This document shows positions 1 through 8,128 of a stretch of 64,000 nucleotides of DNA, in pieces. Origin of the DNA: Saccharothrix sp. HUAS TT1 (lineage in GTDB: Bacteria; Actinomycetota; Actinomycetes; Mycobacteriales; Pseudonocardiaceae). Numbering within the stretch: the stretch's first letter is position 1; every line of letters starts with the position of its first letter. The stretch is from contig NZ_CP160453.1 of assembly GCF_040744945.1 (NCBI RefSeq), positions 7,812,001 through 7,876,000 on the forward strand, given 5' to 3'. The notes below the pieces were generated by a model. The model was not told where the DNA came from, did not search any database, and saw only the letters and a list, made by a program, of their open reading frames with translations. The translations under genes were made by a program, and so were the position numbers.

Positions 1-1
1 G

Positions 2-886
2 GGCGACGCCGAAGCCGCCGCCCAAGCGGCCCGGGAGGCGGTGGACCTCGCCGAACGGCTCGCGCCCGGCGGTCCGGCCGCCGCGATCAGCCACCACAAC
101 CTGCGCCAGGCGCTGGACGACCTGGGGCGGACCGACGAGGCCGACGCCCACCTGGCGCGCAGCATCCTGCTCCTGCTGCGGCACGCGCCGGACGCGTCGG
201 TGACCGCCGACGCCATCGACCGCTGGTGCGGCGCGCTGCTGTCGACCGAGGGGCCGCACGACGCCCTGCCCTGCATCGACCGGCACTTGGCCGTCATCGA
301 ACCGGTCGCGCCCGGCTCGCCGGTCGTCGGCGTGCTGCGGCGGTGGCGCGGCGTCGGCCTGGCCTCGATCGGCTCGGACGAGGCGGACGCCGAGGCGCTG
401 CGCGAGTTCGAGGCCGCCGAACGGGTCCTGGCCGACCACCCCGACCAGGCGGACCGGGTCGCCCGGACCATGCTCGACCGGGCGGCGGTGCTGGTGGCGC
501 ACCGGGCGCTCGACGCCGCGGAGACCCTGCTGTCGGCCGCCGAGCGGCACTTCACGGCCACCGGCGACGAGCGGTCCGCGGCCGAGGCCGCGCGGTTGCT
601 CGCCCGGACGGCGTTCGAGCGGCTGGCGGCGGACGGGTGCGGCGGGACGGTGGAGGCGTTGGCCGCCGCGCGGCGGGCGGCGGGCGGGTGCGCGGCGGCG
701 GGTCGGCCCGACGAGGCGATCGACGTGCTGACCCGGGCACTGTCCGCAGTGGACGCACGGGTGCGGATGTCCGCCGAGGTGCTGCACGCGATGCGGCAGC
801 TCGTCGGCATCGCGAGCGGGGCGGGCCGGTCGCCTGCGCGGGTCGTGCGGCCGATCGTGGACCGCTGGGCGGACGCCGGTGGCTGA
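2..886 (+). CDS. TPR-repeat protein, 3' part (5' end outside window)
   Basis: The reading frame is open from the first bases of the window, so the start lies upstream and only the C-terminal part (about 294 residues) is seen. The sequence is Ala/Arg/Glu-rich helical repeat, with recurring A-x-x-x-L-x-x-A patterns and phrases such as EADAHLARSILLL, AAETLLSAAERHF and RPDEAIDVLTRAL. These are typical of degenerate tetratricopeptide repeats. In actinomycetes such tails usually belong to large regulators (STAND, LuxR or SARP type) or to CHAT/TPR proteins, but the defining N-terminal domain is missing here. It is convergent with the DMT transporter and is followed by a strong stem-loop. Function unknown. 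Confidence 0.7.
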   Translation, partial: GDAEAAAQAAREAVDLAERLAPGGPAAAISHHNLRQALDDLGRTDEADAHLARSILLLLRHAPDASVTADAIDRWCGALLSTEGPHDALPCIDRHLAVIEPVAPGSPVVGVLRRWRGVGLASIGSDEADAEALREFEAAERVLADHPDQADRVARTMLDRAAVLVAHRALDAAETLLSAAERHFTATGDERSAAEAARLLARTAFERLAADGCGGTVEALAAARRAAGGCAAAGRPDEAIDVLTRALSAVDARVRMSAEVLHAMRQLVGIASGAGRSPARVVRPIVDRWADAGG

Positions 887-897
887 CGCGCCCCGCT

Positions 898-946
898 GTC
901 GGCGTCACCGGGCGCGCAGCACCGCCGCACTCCCGGTGACGCCGAC
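898..946. terminator. stem-loop between convergent genes
   Basis: A perfect 15-bp inverted repeat (arms 898-912 and 932-946, loop of 19 nt) lies between the stop codons of the TPR gene and the DMT transporter. There is no clear T-tract, which is common for actinobacterial terminators. It probably serves both directions. Confidence 0.6.
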
Positions 947-973
947 GCCTCGGGTCGGCCAGGCCGCCGGGGC

Positions 974-1930
974 CTAAGCGGTGCCTGCCCGACCGCCCGG
1001 CCGGGGTTCGCCGAGCTTCACGGTGATCACGCCGCCGAGGATCAGGGCGCCGCCGACCAGCTGCACCCCGCCCGGCGCCTCGCCGAGCAGCAGCCACGCG
1101 AAGACCAGCGCCGACAGCACCTCGGTCAGCGCCACGAACGACGCCAGCCGCGAACCCAGCCGGCGGATCGCGGCGATGCCCGCGACGTACGCGACGGCCG
1201 CCGTCACCACGCCGAGCACCAGCACCGGCAGCCACCACGGCACGGCGAACCCGTCGAACGCGACCGGCGAGGTCGAGACCTCGAACGGGACGATCCCGAC
1301 CGCGCCGGCCACCAGCAGGGCGACGCCTCCCAGCAGCAGCCCGCCGGCGGCCAGCGCGGTGCCCGGCAGCCCGTCCCCGTCCCGCGCCGAGAGCACGAAG
1401 TACGCCGCCGCGCCGACCATCGCGCCCAGCGCCCACAGGATGCCCGCGACGCTGATCGCGGCCCCGGACACCAGGTCCAGCACCAGCACCAGCCCGACCA
1501 GGCCGAGCAGGCCGCCGAGCACGGTGAGCCGGGTGGGCCGCTGGCCGTGCCGCAGCCACAGCCAGCCGACGACGGCGACCGGCGCGGTGTACTCGACCAG
1601 CAGCGCGACGCCGACCTCCATCCGGGCGACGGCGTTGAAGAACGCCACCTGGCACCCCGCGACCGCGACCAGCCCGTAGGTCGTGATCAGCGGCGCGTTG
1701 CGGCGCAGCACGTGCCACCGGCCGCGCAGCCGCACCACGGCGATCGGCGCCAGCGCGACCCCGGCCAGCAGCACGCGGACCGCGACGGCGGCGGCCGACG
1801 ACCACCCCGCGTCCATCAGCCCGCGCCCGAGCGGGCCGGACAGGCCGAAGCACGACGCCGACAGCAGCGCGAAGCCCAACCCGGCCCGCAACCGCCCACC
1901 CACTGCCCTGTCATGCGTCATCGTCGCCAT
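974..1930 (-). CDS. EamA/DMT-family drug/metabolite transporter
   Basis: 318 residues, almost entirely hydrophobic, with about ten membrane segments arranged as two EamA repeats. The N-terminal repeat carries the family's typical helix (SASCFGLSGPLGRGLMDAG) and the C-terminal repeat has the usual ALTEVLSALVFAWLLLGE signature followed by the QLVGGALILGGV helix. Members of this family are inner-membrane exporters of amino acids or metabolites; the substrate cannot be read from the sequence. The ATG at 1930 is chosen because a TTGACA/TAGCGT promoter places the transcription start about at the start codon, which would make the mRNA leaderless; no Shine-Dalgarno is visible. An in-frame ATG lies three codons downstream. 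Divergent to a CGNR zinc-finger gene. Confidence 0.85.
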   Translation of the reverse strand: MATMTHDRAVGGRLRAGLGFALLSASCFGLSGPLGRGLMDAGWSSAAAVAVRVLLAGVALAPIAVVRLRGRWHVLRRNAPLITTYGLVAVAGCQVAFFNAVARMEVGVALLVEYTAPVAVVGWLWLRHGQRPTRLTVLGGLLGLVGLVLVLDLVSGAAISVAGILWALGAMVGAAAYFVLSARDGDGLPGTALAAGGLLLGGVALLVAGAVGIVPFEVSTSPVAFDGFAVPWWLPVLVLGVVTAAVAYVAGIAAIRRLGSRLASFVALTEVLSALVFAWLLLGEAPGGVQLVGGALILGGVITVKLGEPRPGGRAGTA

Positions 1931-1938
1931 GACCCATG

Positions 1939-1968
1939 ACGCTATGGACCGGTTCGGTAATCTGTCAA
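1939..1968 (-). promoter_or_regulatory. divergent, probably leaderless promoters of the DMT transporter and CGNR gene
   Basis: On the minus strand a perfect -35 TTGACA (1963-1968) is followed after 18 bp by TAGCGT (1939-1944). The predicted start would fall about at the ATG at 1930. On the plus strand TAATCT (1958-1963) sits 6 bp before the ATG at 1970. Both genes therefore appear to be leaderless and to share about 40 bp of control DNA. Confidence 0.5.
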
Positions 1969-1969
1969 C

Positions 1970-2500
1970 ATGCTTTTCGCCCATGACACGACCGCGTCGA
2001 TGATCGCCGCGGTCGACCTGGTGAACTCGGCCGAGGAGCCGGACACGATGACCGCCCCGGCGCAGCTCGACGCGTTCTTCGCCGAGCACGCCTACACCGG
2101 CTCGCGCGCCCACGACGACGCCGAGCTGGTCGCCGTCCGCGCGTTGCGCGCGCCGTTGCGCAGGCTCCTGACCAGTGACCGGGACAGCGCCGTCGACCTC
2201 GTGAACGAGATCCTGGCCCGCCACCGGGCGGTGCCGCGGCTGGTGCGGCACGACGGCTTCGACTACCACCTGCACGCGACCGACCCGGACGCGCCGCTCG
2301 CCGACCGGATCGCGGTCGAGACGGCCATGGCGATGGTCGACCTGATCCGCGCGGACGAGCTGAGCCGGCTCTCGGTGTGCGCGGACGACACGTGCGACGG
2401 GCTCGTGCTCGACCTGTCCCGCAACCGCTCGCGCCGCTACTGCAGCACCGCCTGCGGCAACCGGGTAGCCGTCGCGGCCTACCGCGCCCGCAAGGGCTGA
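1970..2500 (+). CDS. CGNR zinc-finger / ABATE-domain protein
   Basis: 176 residues. The N-terminal 120 or so residues match the ABATE-type domain, including the early phrase AAVDLVNSAE that marks this family. The C-terminus holds the CGNR zinc finger, with Cys137, Cys142, Cys158 and Cys162 and the literal C-G-N-R at 162-165, followed by a basic tail (AAYRARKG). Family members are thought to be stress-linked transcriptional regulators that bind nucleic acid through this finger; this is family knowledge and not tested here. The gene diverges from the DMT transporter, so it could control that exporter and itself. The ATG at 1970 lies 6 bp after a TAATCT -10-like box, suggesting leaderless translation. 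Confidence 0.85.
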   Translation: MLFAHDTTASMIAAVDLVNSAEEPDTMTAPAQLDAFFAEHAYTGSRAHDDAELVAVRALRAPLRRLLTSDRDSAVDLVNEILARHRAVPRLVRHDGFDYHLHATDPDAPLADRIAVETAMAMVDLIRADELSRLSVCADDTCDGLVLDLSRNRSRRYCSTACGNRVAVAAYRARKG

Positions 2501-2577
2501 CCCCTCCCCGATCCGACGACGAGAGGACCCGCCGAACCCGACCGTGAGCCACGTCACCCGATTGGTGGCCGCTCGAC

Positions 2578-2602
2578 TTGACTGATAATGATTACCATTC
2601 TC
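2578..2602 (+). promoter_or_regulatory. Fur/Zur-like operator and promoter of the metallophore island
   Basis: A 19-bp AT-rich imperfect palindrome GATAATGATTACCATTCTC (2584-2602; seven of nine base pairs match across the central T) stands out sharply in GC-rich DNA. It follows a TTGACT -35 element (2578-2583) directly, so a bound repressor would cover the promoter spacer; no convincing -10 is seen. The pattern matches Fur-superfamily operators (compare the classical GATAATGATAATCATTATC). Whether Zur, Fur or another member binds it cannot be told by eye. It lies 35 bp before the GTG of the ATP-grasp gene. Confidence 0.65.
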
Positions 2603-2636
2603 CAGTCTTGTCGACGGCCCCTTCGGAGGAGCACGC

Positions 2637-3893
2637 GTGGCGCACTTGTTGATGATCGAGAGCTGGGTCGGCGCGATGAGTTCGCTGCTGCCGCGGGCGA
2701 TCCACGAGTCGGGCCACCGGTTCACCTTCCTCACCCGCGACCTGCGGCACTACCTGCGTTCCGCGCCCGCGCACCCGCACCCGTTGCTGGCGGCGGAGAA
2801 CGTGCTCACCGCCGAGACCAACGACGTGCCGTCGCTGCTGCCCTACGTGGAGCGGGTGCACGACGTGCTGGCGTTCGACGGCGTGATCTCGTCCTGCGAC
2901 TACTACCTCTCCACCGTCGCCGAGGTGGCCGCGCACCTGGGCCTGCCCGGCGCGGACCCGCGGGCCGTGGAACGCGCCTACCGCAAGGACCTCACCCGCA
3001 CGACGACCACGGCGGCGGGCGTGCCCGGCCCGAGGTTCGCGCTGACCGAGGACTGGCCCGCGACCGCGAAGGCCGCCGCCGAGCTCGGCTACCCGCTGGT
3101 CGTCAAGCCGGTCGACCTGTGCGCCGGGATGCACGTGCGCGAGGTGCGCGACGAGGCCGGCCTGCGCGAGGCGTTCCTGGCCCTGGAGGCGTTCCCGGTC
3201 AACGCCCGCGGGCAGGGGCGGGTCACCACCGTGCTGCTGGAGGAGATGCTCGTCGGCCCCGAGGTCAGCGTGGAGACGGTGACCTCGGCCGGCACCACCT
3301 ACGTGGTCGGGGTGACCGACAAGAGCCTGGCCGGGCGGCCGTGGTTCGTGGAGAGCGGTCACATGTTCCCGGCCGACCTGGGCGACGCCGACCGGCACGC
3401 GGCCGTGTCGACCGCGGTGGCCGCGATCGACGCGCTCGGCCTGGACCACGGCGTGGCGCACACGGAGGTCAAGCTCACCGCCGACGGGCCGCGGCTGATC
3501 GAGGTCAACCCGCGCCCGGCGGGCAACCAGATCACCGAGCTGGTCCGCCGGGTCACCGGGATCGACCTGCCGTCGGTGTTCGCCGACCTCGCCGTGGGCA
3601 GGCAACCGGACCTGCGGCCCAAGGGGACCGGCGTGCGCAGCGCGGCCATCTCGTTCCTGCTGCCGCCGCGCGCGGGCGTGGTGGCCGGGATCGACGGCGT
3701 CGAGGCCCTGGCCGCCAACCCCGGGGTGGTCGACTGGGCGGCGAAGCCCGCCGGGCACCGGGCCGGTGAGCCGACCAGCAACAACAGCTACCTCGGGCAC
3801 GTCATGGTCACCTCGCCCGACACCGACGCCCGCGCGCGGGCCGAACGCGTCGTCGGCACGCTGGACGTGCGGTACGCGGAGGACGTCGCGTGA
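2637..3893 (+). CDS. ATP-grasp carboxylate-amine ligase
   Basis: 418 residues. The ATP-grasp core is clear: GYPLVVKPVD (151-160, Lys157 as ATP ligand), LLEEMLVGPEVSVE (200-213), HTEVKL (275-280) and the metal-binding LIEVNPRPAGNQI (287-299, with Glu289 and Asn291). Such enzymes activate a carboxylate as acyl phosphate and join it to an amine. Many stand-alone members make dipeptides or add amino acids to small acids. It is the first gene of an eleven-gene block behind a Fur/Zur-like operator. The GTG start has a good GGAGGAG site 5 nt upstream. The next gene overlaps by 4 bp (GTGA). By context it probably forms the amide bond of a small peptide metallophore; substrates are unknown. Confidence 0.85.
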   Translation: MAHLLMIESWVGAMSSLLPRAIHESGHRFTFLTRDLRHYLRSAPAHPHPLLAAENVLTAETNDVPSLLPYVERVHDVLAFDGVISSCDYYLSTVAEVAAHLGLPGADPRAVERAYRKDLTRTTTTAAGVPGPRFALTEDWPATAKAAAELGYPLVVKPVDLCAGMHVREVRDEAGLREAFLALEAFPVNARGQGRVTTVLLEEMLVGPEVSVETVTSAGTTYVVGVTDKSLAGRPWFVESGHMFPADLGDADRHAAVSTAVAAIDALGLDHGVAHTEVKLTADGPRLIEVNPRPAGNQITELVRRVTGIDLPSVFADLAVGRQPDLRPKGTGVRSAAISFLLPPRAGVVAGIDGVEALAANPGVVDWAAKPAGHRAGEPTSNNSYLGHVMVTSPDTDARARAERVVGTLDVRYAEDVA

Positions 3894-4714
3894 CCACCGA
3901 AGCGTTGACGGGGCTCGCCGACCTGGTGGCGCGGGCGCGGGCGGGCGCGATCGGGCCGGACCCGGCGGAGTGCCGGGTGAGCGTCGCGTTCACCACCAGG
4001 CAGGGCGCCCGGCACGTCTCGCGCGGCCAGGCGTACCGCAACACGGTGGTCAGCGTGCGGATCGGCGACGCGGTCGGCTCGTGCGCGGTCGAACCGGACG
4101 GGGCCGACGACGCGGCCGTGACCGACTGCGTCGGCGAGACCGTCGCGGACCTGCTGGACCACCCCGACCCGGCGATCCGCACGGCGGTGCTGGACGCGTA
4201 CCTGATGCACGCGCGACCGCACGAGCTGGCCGACGCGCGGCACGTGGTGGTCGGGCCCGGCGACTCGCTGAGCAAGTCGATGGCCCGCGCGGCGGCCGTG
4301 GTCGACCTGCTGGACGCCGCGCCGGGGCAGCGGGTGCTGGTGGTCGGCGTGGTCAACTCGCTGCTGCACCACCTGCGCGAGCGCGGCCTGCGGTACGTGC
4401 CGTGCGACCTCAAGGGCGGTCGCACCGAGTGGGGCGAGCCGGTGGTGACCGACGCGCTGCCCGCCGTCGCCGACTGCGACCTGGTGCTGGCCTCCGGCAT
4501 GACGATCGGCAACGGCAGCTTCGAGCCGCTGCTGCGCGCCGCGGTCGCCGCCGACCGGCCGCTGGTGGTGTTCGCGCAGACCGCGAGCGCGATCGCGCCG
4601 CGGTTCCTCGGCTCCGGCGTGACGGCGGTGTCGGCCGAGCCGTTCCCGTTCTTCTGGCTGCACGGCGGCCCGACGACCCTGCACCTCTACCGCGCGCCGG
4701 GGCTGGACCGGTGA
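3890..4714 (+). CDS. DUF4213/DUF364 putative heavy-metal chelation protein
   Basis: 274 residues in the DUF4213-DUF364 architecture. An N-terminal alpha/beta domain (about 1-100, with SVRIGDAVGSCAV) is followed by a Rossmann-like domain beginning with GQRVLVVGVVNSLL (146-159) and ending with the conserved FFWLHGGP-type tail. The second domain is annotated in family databases as putative heavy-metal chelation, but no enzyme activity is firmly established to my knowledge. It overlaps the ATP-grasp gene upstream and the PLP enzyme downstream by 4 bp each, so it is translationally coupled to biosynthetic genes. A role in assembling, loading or handling the metal chelator is inferred from context. 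Confidence 0.75.
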   Translation: MTTEALTGLADLVARARAGAIGPDPAECRVSVAFTTRQGARHVSRGQAYRNTVVSVRIGDAVGSCAVEPDGADDAAVTDCVGETVADLLDHPDPAIRTAVLDAYLMHARPHELADARHVVVGPGDSLSKSMARAAAVVDLLDAAPGQRVLVVGVVNSLLHHLRERGLRYVPCDLKGGRTEWGEPVVTDALPAVADCDLVLASGMTIGNGSFEPLLRAAVAADRPLVVFAQTASAIAPRFLGSGVTAVSAEPFPFFWLHGGPTTLHLYRAPGLDR

Positions 4715-5787
4715 CCGCGCCGTCGAGGGCGGTCCCGCGTCGCAACCACCACCTGTTCGACCTGCTCGGCAACACGCCGATCGCCCGCATCGACACGCCG
4801 CTCCCGCACCGCCACGGCGGGTTCTGGGCGAAGCTGGAGTGCCTGAGCGCGGGCGGGATGAAGGCCCGTTCGGCGGTGGCCATGCTGTTAGCCGCCCGGG
4901 AGCGCGGCGAGCTGCGCCCCGGCGCGGTCGTCGTGGAGTCGACCAGCGGCACGCTGGGGCTCGGGCTGGCCTTCGCCGGGCAGGCGCTGGGTCACCCGGT
5001 CGTGCTGGTGGTCGACCACGAGCTGGAGCCGTCGATGCGCGCGCTGCTGCGCGCCCACGGGGCGCGGCTGGAGGTCGTGGACCGGCCGCACCCGACCGGC
5101 GGCTGGCAGCAGGCCAGGCTGGACCGGCTGCGCGCCGTGCTGCGCGGGCTGCCCGGCGCGTACTGGCCGGACCAGTACAACAACCCGGACAACCCGGCCG
5201 GGTACGCGGGGCTGGCCCGCGAGCTGGCCGGTCAGCTCGACCACGCCGACGTGCTGGTGTGCAGCGTCGGCACCGGCGGGCACAGCGCGGGCGTCGTCGC
5301 CGCCCTGCGCCGCTACTGGCCGGACGTGCGGCTGGTCGGCGTGGACACGGTCGGCTCGACCATCTTCGGCCAGCCCGCCCGGTCCCGGGTGATGCGCGGG
5401 CTGGGCAGCAGCATCCACCCGCGCAACGTCGCCTACGAGGAGTTCCACGAGGTGCACTGGCTCGGTCCGGTCGAGGTGGTCGACGCCTGCCGCCGGTTGG
5501 CCAGGGACTGCTTCGTCACCGGCGGCTGGAGCACCGGCGCCGTCGCCCTGGTGTCGGCGTGGGTGGCGCGCGTCGAGCCGGGCACGACCGTCGTGACGAT
5601 CTTCCCGGACGGTCCGCACCGCTACCTCGGCACCATCTTCGACGACGACTTCTGCCGGTCGCGGGGCTTGTCGGGGACGCCCGCGGACCGACCGGTGGAG
5701 ATCGCCGACACCGCCGAGGTCGAGGTCGCCAACTGGGCCAGGTGCCGCGCGGTCTACCCGCCCAAGGCCGTCGGGGTGCCCGCGTGA
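4711..5787 (+). CDS. cysteine-synthase-like PLP-dependent enzyme (fold type II)
   Basis: 358 residues of the O-acetylserine sulfhydrylase/cystathionine beta-synthase fold. Lys51 in GGMKARSA is the expected Schiff-base lysine (canonical ...KDR...). STSGTLG (77-83) corresponds to the substrate loop TSGNTG, with the usual Asn replaced, and GTGGHSAG (187-194) is the phosphate cup (canonical GTGGTxxG). The changed loop residues suggest a substrate or nucleophile other than O-acetylserine plus sulfide. Relatives such as SbnA make 2,3-diaminopropionate precursors for siderophores. The GTG start overlaps the previous stop (GTGA), as does the next gene. Inferred role: beta-replacement giving an unusual amino acid building block. 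No SbnB-like partner is present in the window. Confidence 0.82.
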   Translation: MTAPSRAVPRRNHHLFDLLGNTPIARIDTPLPHRHGGFWAKLECLSAGGMKARSAVAMLLAARERGELRPGAVVVESTSGTLGLGLAFAGQALGHPVVLVVDHELEPSMRALLRAHGARLEVVDRPHPTGGWQQARLDRLRAVLRGLPGAYWPDQYNNPDNPAGYAGLARELAGQLDHADVLVCSVGTGGHSAGVVAALRRYWPDVRLVGVDTVGSTIFGQPARSRVMRGLGSSIHPRNVAYEEFHEVHWLGPVEVVDACRRLARDCFVTGGWSTGAVALVSAWVARVEPGTTVVTIFPDGPHRYLGTIFDDDFCRSRGLSGTPADRPVEIADTAEVEVANWARCRAVYPPKAVGVPA

Positions 5788-6950
5788 GGCTCGACTGGTC
5801 GGTGCACGGGTTGGAGCTGCGCTCGCCGCTGCGCATCTCGCGGTCGGTGATGGCCCGCCGGGACGCGGTGCGCGTGGTGCTGGAGCAGGACGGGTCGCGC
5901 GGCCACGGCGAGGTGGTGACCAGCGAGTACTACGGGCTGGACGTCGCGCGGATCGTCGGGCTGCTGCGGGACTTGGCGCCGGTGGCCGCCGGGTGCGCCG
6001 AGCCCGCGGAGCTGCGCGAACGCCTGCCGGAGTTGCCGCCGGGTGTGCTCGCCGCCGTGGACGCGGCGTTGTGGGACCTCTCGGCGTCGCAGCAGGGCGT
6101 TCCGGTGCACGCGGCCGTCGGTCTTCCACAGTGGACGGACGTGCCGACGGCTTGCACGATCGGCATCGGCACACCGGCGTCCGCGGGCGCCCAGGCAGCC
6201 GGGTTGGCCGCGCGCGGGTTCACCGTGCTGAAGGTCAAGGTCGGTGCGGCGGACCCGGAGGACGACGTCGCGGCGGTCCGGGCGGTCCGGGCCGCCGCGC
6301 CCGGCGCGCGGCTGATCCTGGACCCCAACGGGGCGTGGACGGCCGAGCAGGCGCTGTGGGTGGTGGACCGGCTGCCCGGCGTCGACGCCCTGGAGCAGCC
6401 CATCGCGCCCGGTCGGCTGGACGAGCTGGCGTGGCTGCACGAGCGCTGCCCGGTGCCGTTGATCGCCGACGAGGACGCCGCGACGGTCGCCGACGTGCGG
6501 GCGCTGGCGGGCGTGGTCGACGGGGTCAACGTGAAGCTGGCCAAGTGCGGCGGGATCACGGCGGCGCTGGAGGTCATCGGGGTGGCGCGCGGGTGCGCGC
6601 TCGACGTGATGCTCGGGTGCCTGGTGGCGAGTTCGCTGGGGATCGCGCCGGCCGTGCACCTGACCGGGCACGCGCGGTGGGTGGACCTGGACGGGCACCT
6701 GCTGGTCGCCGACGACCCGTGGACCGGGATCGGCGGTGAGGACGGCACGCTGCGGCTGACCGGCGCGCCCGGCCTGGGCGTGACGCCGGCCCGACGCACG
6801 ACCGCCAGTTACACGGCCGCCGGCCACACGCCGGCCGAGGACACGGCCGCCGGACGCACACCAGTCGAGAACACGGCCGCCGGGCACAGGGCCGCCGGGC
6901 ACGGGGCCGGTCCCGGCGCCGCCGAGTCCGAAGGGACCCGTCGTCGATGA
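5784..6950 (+). CDS. enolase-superfamily dipeptide epimerase-like protein with repeat tail
   Basis: 388 residues. The muconate-lactonizing/dipeptide-epimerase subgroup hallmarks are present: the KxK pair (Lys150, Lys152 in LKVKVG), metal ligands Asp180 (LDPNGAW), Glu204 (LEQPI) and Asp229 (ADED), and the second catalytic lysine near 251-254 (VKLAKCGG). This is the acid-base set of L-Ala-D/L-Glu epimerases, which invert an alpha carbon, usually within a dipeptide. After about residue 340 the sequence becomes a low-complexity tail built from 10-residue repeats (TAAGHTPAED, TAAGRTPVEN and a third copy), unusual for the family. It follows a peptide-ligase-type gene, so epimerisation of a dipeptide intermediate is likely. 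Overlaps both neighbours by 4 bp. Confidence 0.82.
   Translation: MRLDWSVHGLELRSPLRISRSVMARRDAVRVVLEQDGSRGHGEVVTSEYYGLDVARIVGLLRDLAPVAAGCAEPAELRERLPELPPGVLAAVDAALWDLSASQQGVPVHAAVGLPQWTDVPTACTIGIGTPASAGAQAAGLAARGFTVLKVKVGAADPEDDVAAVRAVRAAAPGARLILDPNGAWTAEQALWVVDRLPGVDALEQPIAPGRLDELAWLHERCPVPLIADEDAATVADVRALAGVVDGVNVKLAKCGGITAALEVIGVARGCALDVMLGCLVASSLGIAPAVHLTGHARWVDLDGHLLVADDPWTGIGGEDGTLRLTGAPGLGVTPARRTTASYTAAGHTPAEDTAAGRTPVENTAAGHRAAGHGAGPGAAESEGTRRR
6811..6900 (+). repeat. 30-bp tandem repeat inside the epimerase gene
   Basis: Three 30-bp units (6811-6840, 6841-6870, 6871-6900) each begin with ACACGGCCGCCGG and encode related 10-residue blocks. The first two are close; the third diverges in its second half. 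They form the C-terminal tail of the epimerase-like protein. Confidence 0.8.
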
Positions 6951-8128
6951 GGCGGTTCCCCCTGTCCGTGCGGCTGCTGCTGGTCAACCAGTTCGGCGTG
7001 AACACCGGCTTCTACCTGCTCATCCCCTACCTCGCCGCGCACCTGGGCGACCTCGGCCTGTCCGCGGCGGTGATCGGCGCCGTGCTCGGCGTCCGCACGC
7101 TCAGCCAGCAGGGCATGTTCCTGCTCGGCGGGTCGGCGGCCGACCGGCTCGGGCCGCGCCGGGTCATCATCGCCGGTTGCGCGGTCCGGGCCGTCGGGTT
7201 CGGGTTGTTCGCCGCCGGCGAGTCGGTGGCCGTCCTGCTCGCCGCCTCCGTCCTCAGTGGACTGGCGGGCGCGTTGTTCAACCCGGCCGTGCGCGCCTAC
7301 ATCGCCGAGGAGGCCGGTGACCGGGCGGGGGCGTTCGCCCTGTTCAACGCCTACGGGCAGGCGGGCGCGCTGGTCGGGCCGCTGCTGGGCGGCGTGCTGG
7401 TCCTGTGGGACTTCCGGGCCTCCGCGCTGGTGGCGGCCGGGATCTTCGCCGCGCTGACGGTCGCGCAGGCCGTCGTGCTGCCCAACCGACCGGCCGCGCC
7501 GCACCGGGGCACCGTGCTGGACGACTGGCGCGAGTGCCTGTCCGACCGCCGGTTCCTGGCCTTCACCTGCGCCCTGACCGGCCTGTTCGTCCTGCAGAAC
7601 CAGCTCTACCTGGTGCTGCCGCTGGAGGCCCGGCGGCTCAGCGACTCGTCGTTCGCCGTGGCGGCCGTGTTCGGGTTGTCGACGGTGGCGACCCTGCTGT
7701 TCCAGGTGCGCATCACCCGGGCGCTGAAGCGGGTGGCGCGCGGCCGGGCGATCGCGCTCGGGCTCGCGGTGATGGGGCTCGGGTTCGTCGCGACGGCGGT
7801 GGGCCACGTCGGGCCGCTCGGCGGCATCACGCCGGTGCTCGTCGCCGCGCTGCTGCTGTCGGTGGGCGTGATGATCGCGCACCCGTTCGTCTACGAACTG
7901 ATCCCCGAGTTCGGCCGCACCGGGTTGGCGGGCACGTACTTCGGCGTGTTCTACCTGGTGTCCGGTGTCGCCGCGGCGGTCGGCAACACCGCCATCGGCT
8001 GGGCGTTCGGCCGGTCGGGCTGGCTCGCCTCGCTGCTGTGCGTGGCGGTCGGGCTGGCGTGCGCGGCGGCCGTGACCCGGCTGCACCGGCGCGGCCTGCT
8101 GACCGCGGACAAGGAGGTGGCCCGATGA
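6947..8128 (+). CDS. MFS transporter, candidate metallophore exporter
   Basis: 393 residues with about twelve hydrophobic segments, in the MFS DHA1 style. The cytoplasmic loop between helices 2 and 3 carries the typical motif A variant (GGSAADRLGPRRVII, about 63-77). The ATG overlaps the previous stop (ATGA), and the next gene again overlaps by ATGA, so it is fixed within the biosynthetic operon. In the staphylopine cnt operon and many siderophore loci an MFS protein of this type exports the finished chelator; the same role is inferred here. The substrate itself cannot be read from the sequence. Confidence 0.83.
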   Translation: MRRFPLSVRLLLVNQFGVNTGFYLLIPYLAAHLGDLGLSAAVIGAVLGVRTLSQQGMFLLGGSAADRLGPRRVIIAGCAVRAVGFGLFAAGESVAVLLAASVLSGLAGALFNPAVRAYIAEEAGDRAGAFALFNAYGQAGALVGPLLGGVLVLWDFRASALVAAGIFAALTVAQAVVLPNRPAAPHRGTVLDDWRECLSDRRFLAFTCALTGLFVLQNQLYLVLPLEARRLSDSSFAVAAVFGLSTVATLLFQVRITRALKRVARGRAIALGLAVMGLGFVATAVGHVGPLGGITPVLVAALLLSVGVMIAHPFVYELIPEFGRTGLAGTYFGVFYLVSGVAAAVGNTAIGWAFGRSGWLASLLCVAVGLACAAAVTRLHRRGLLTADKEVAR

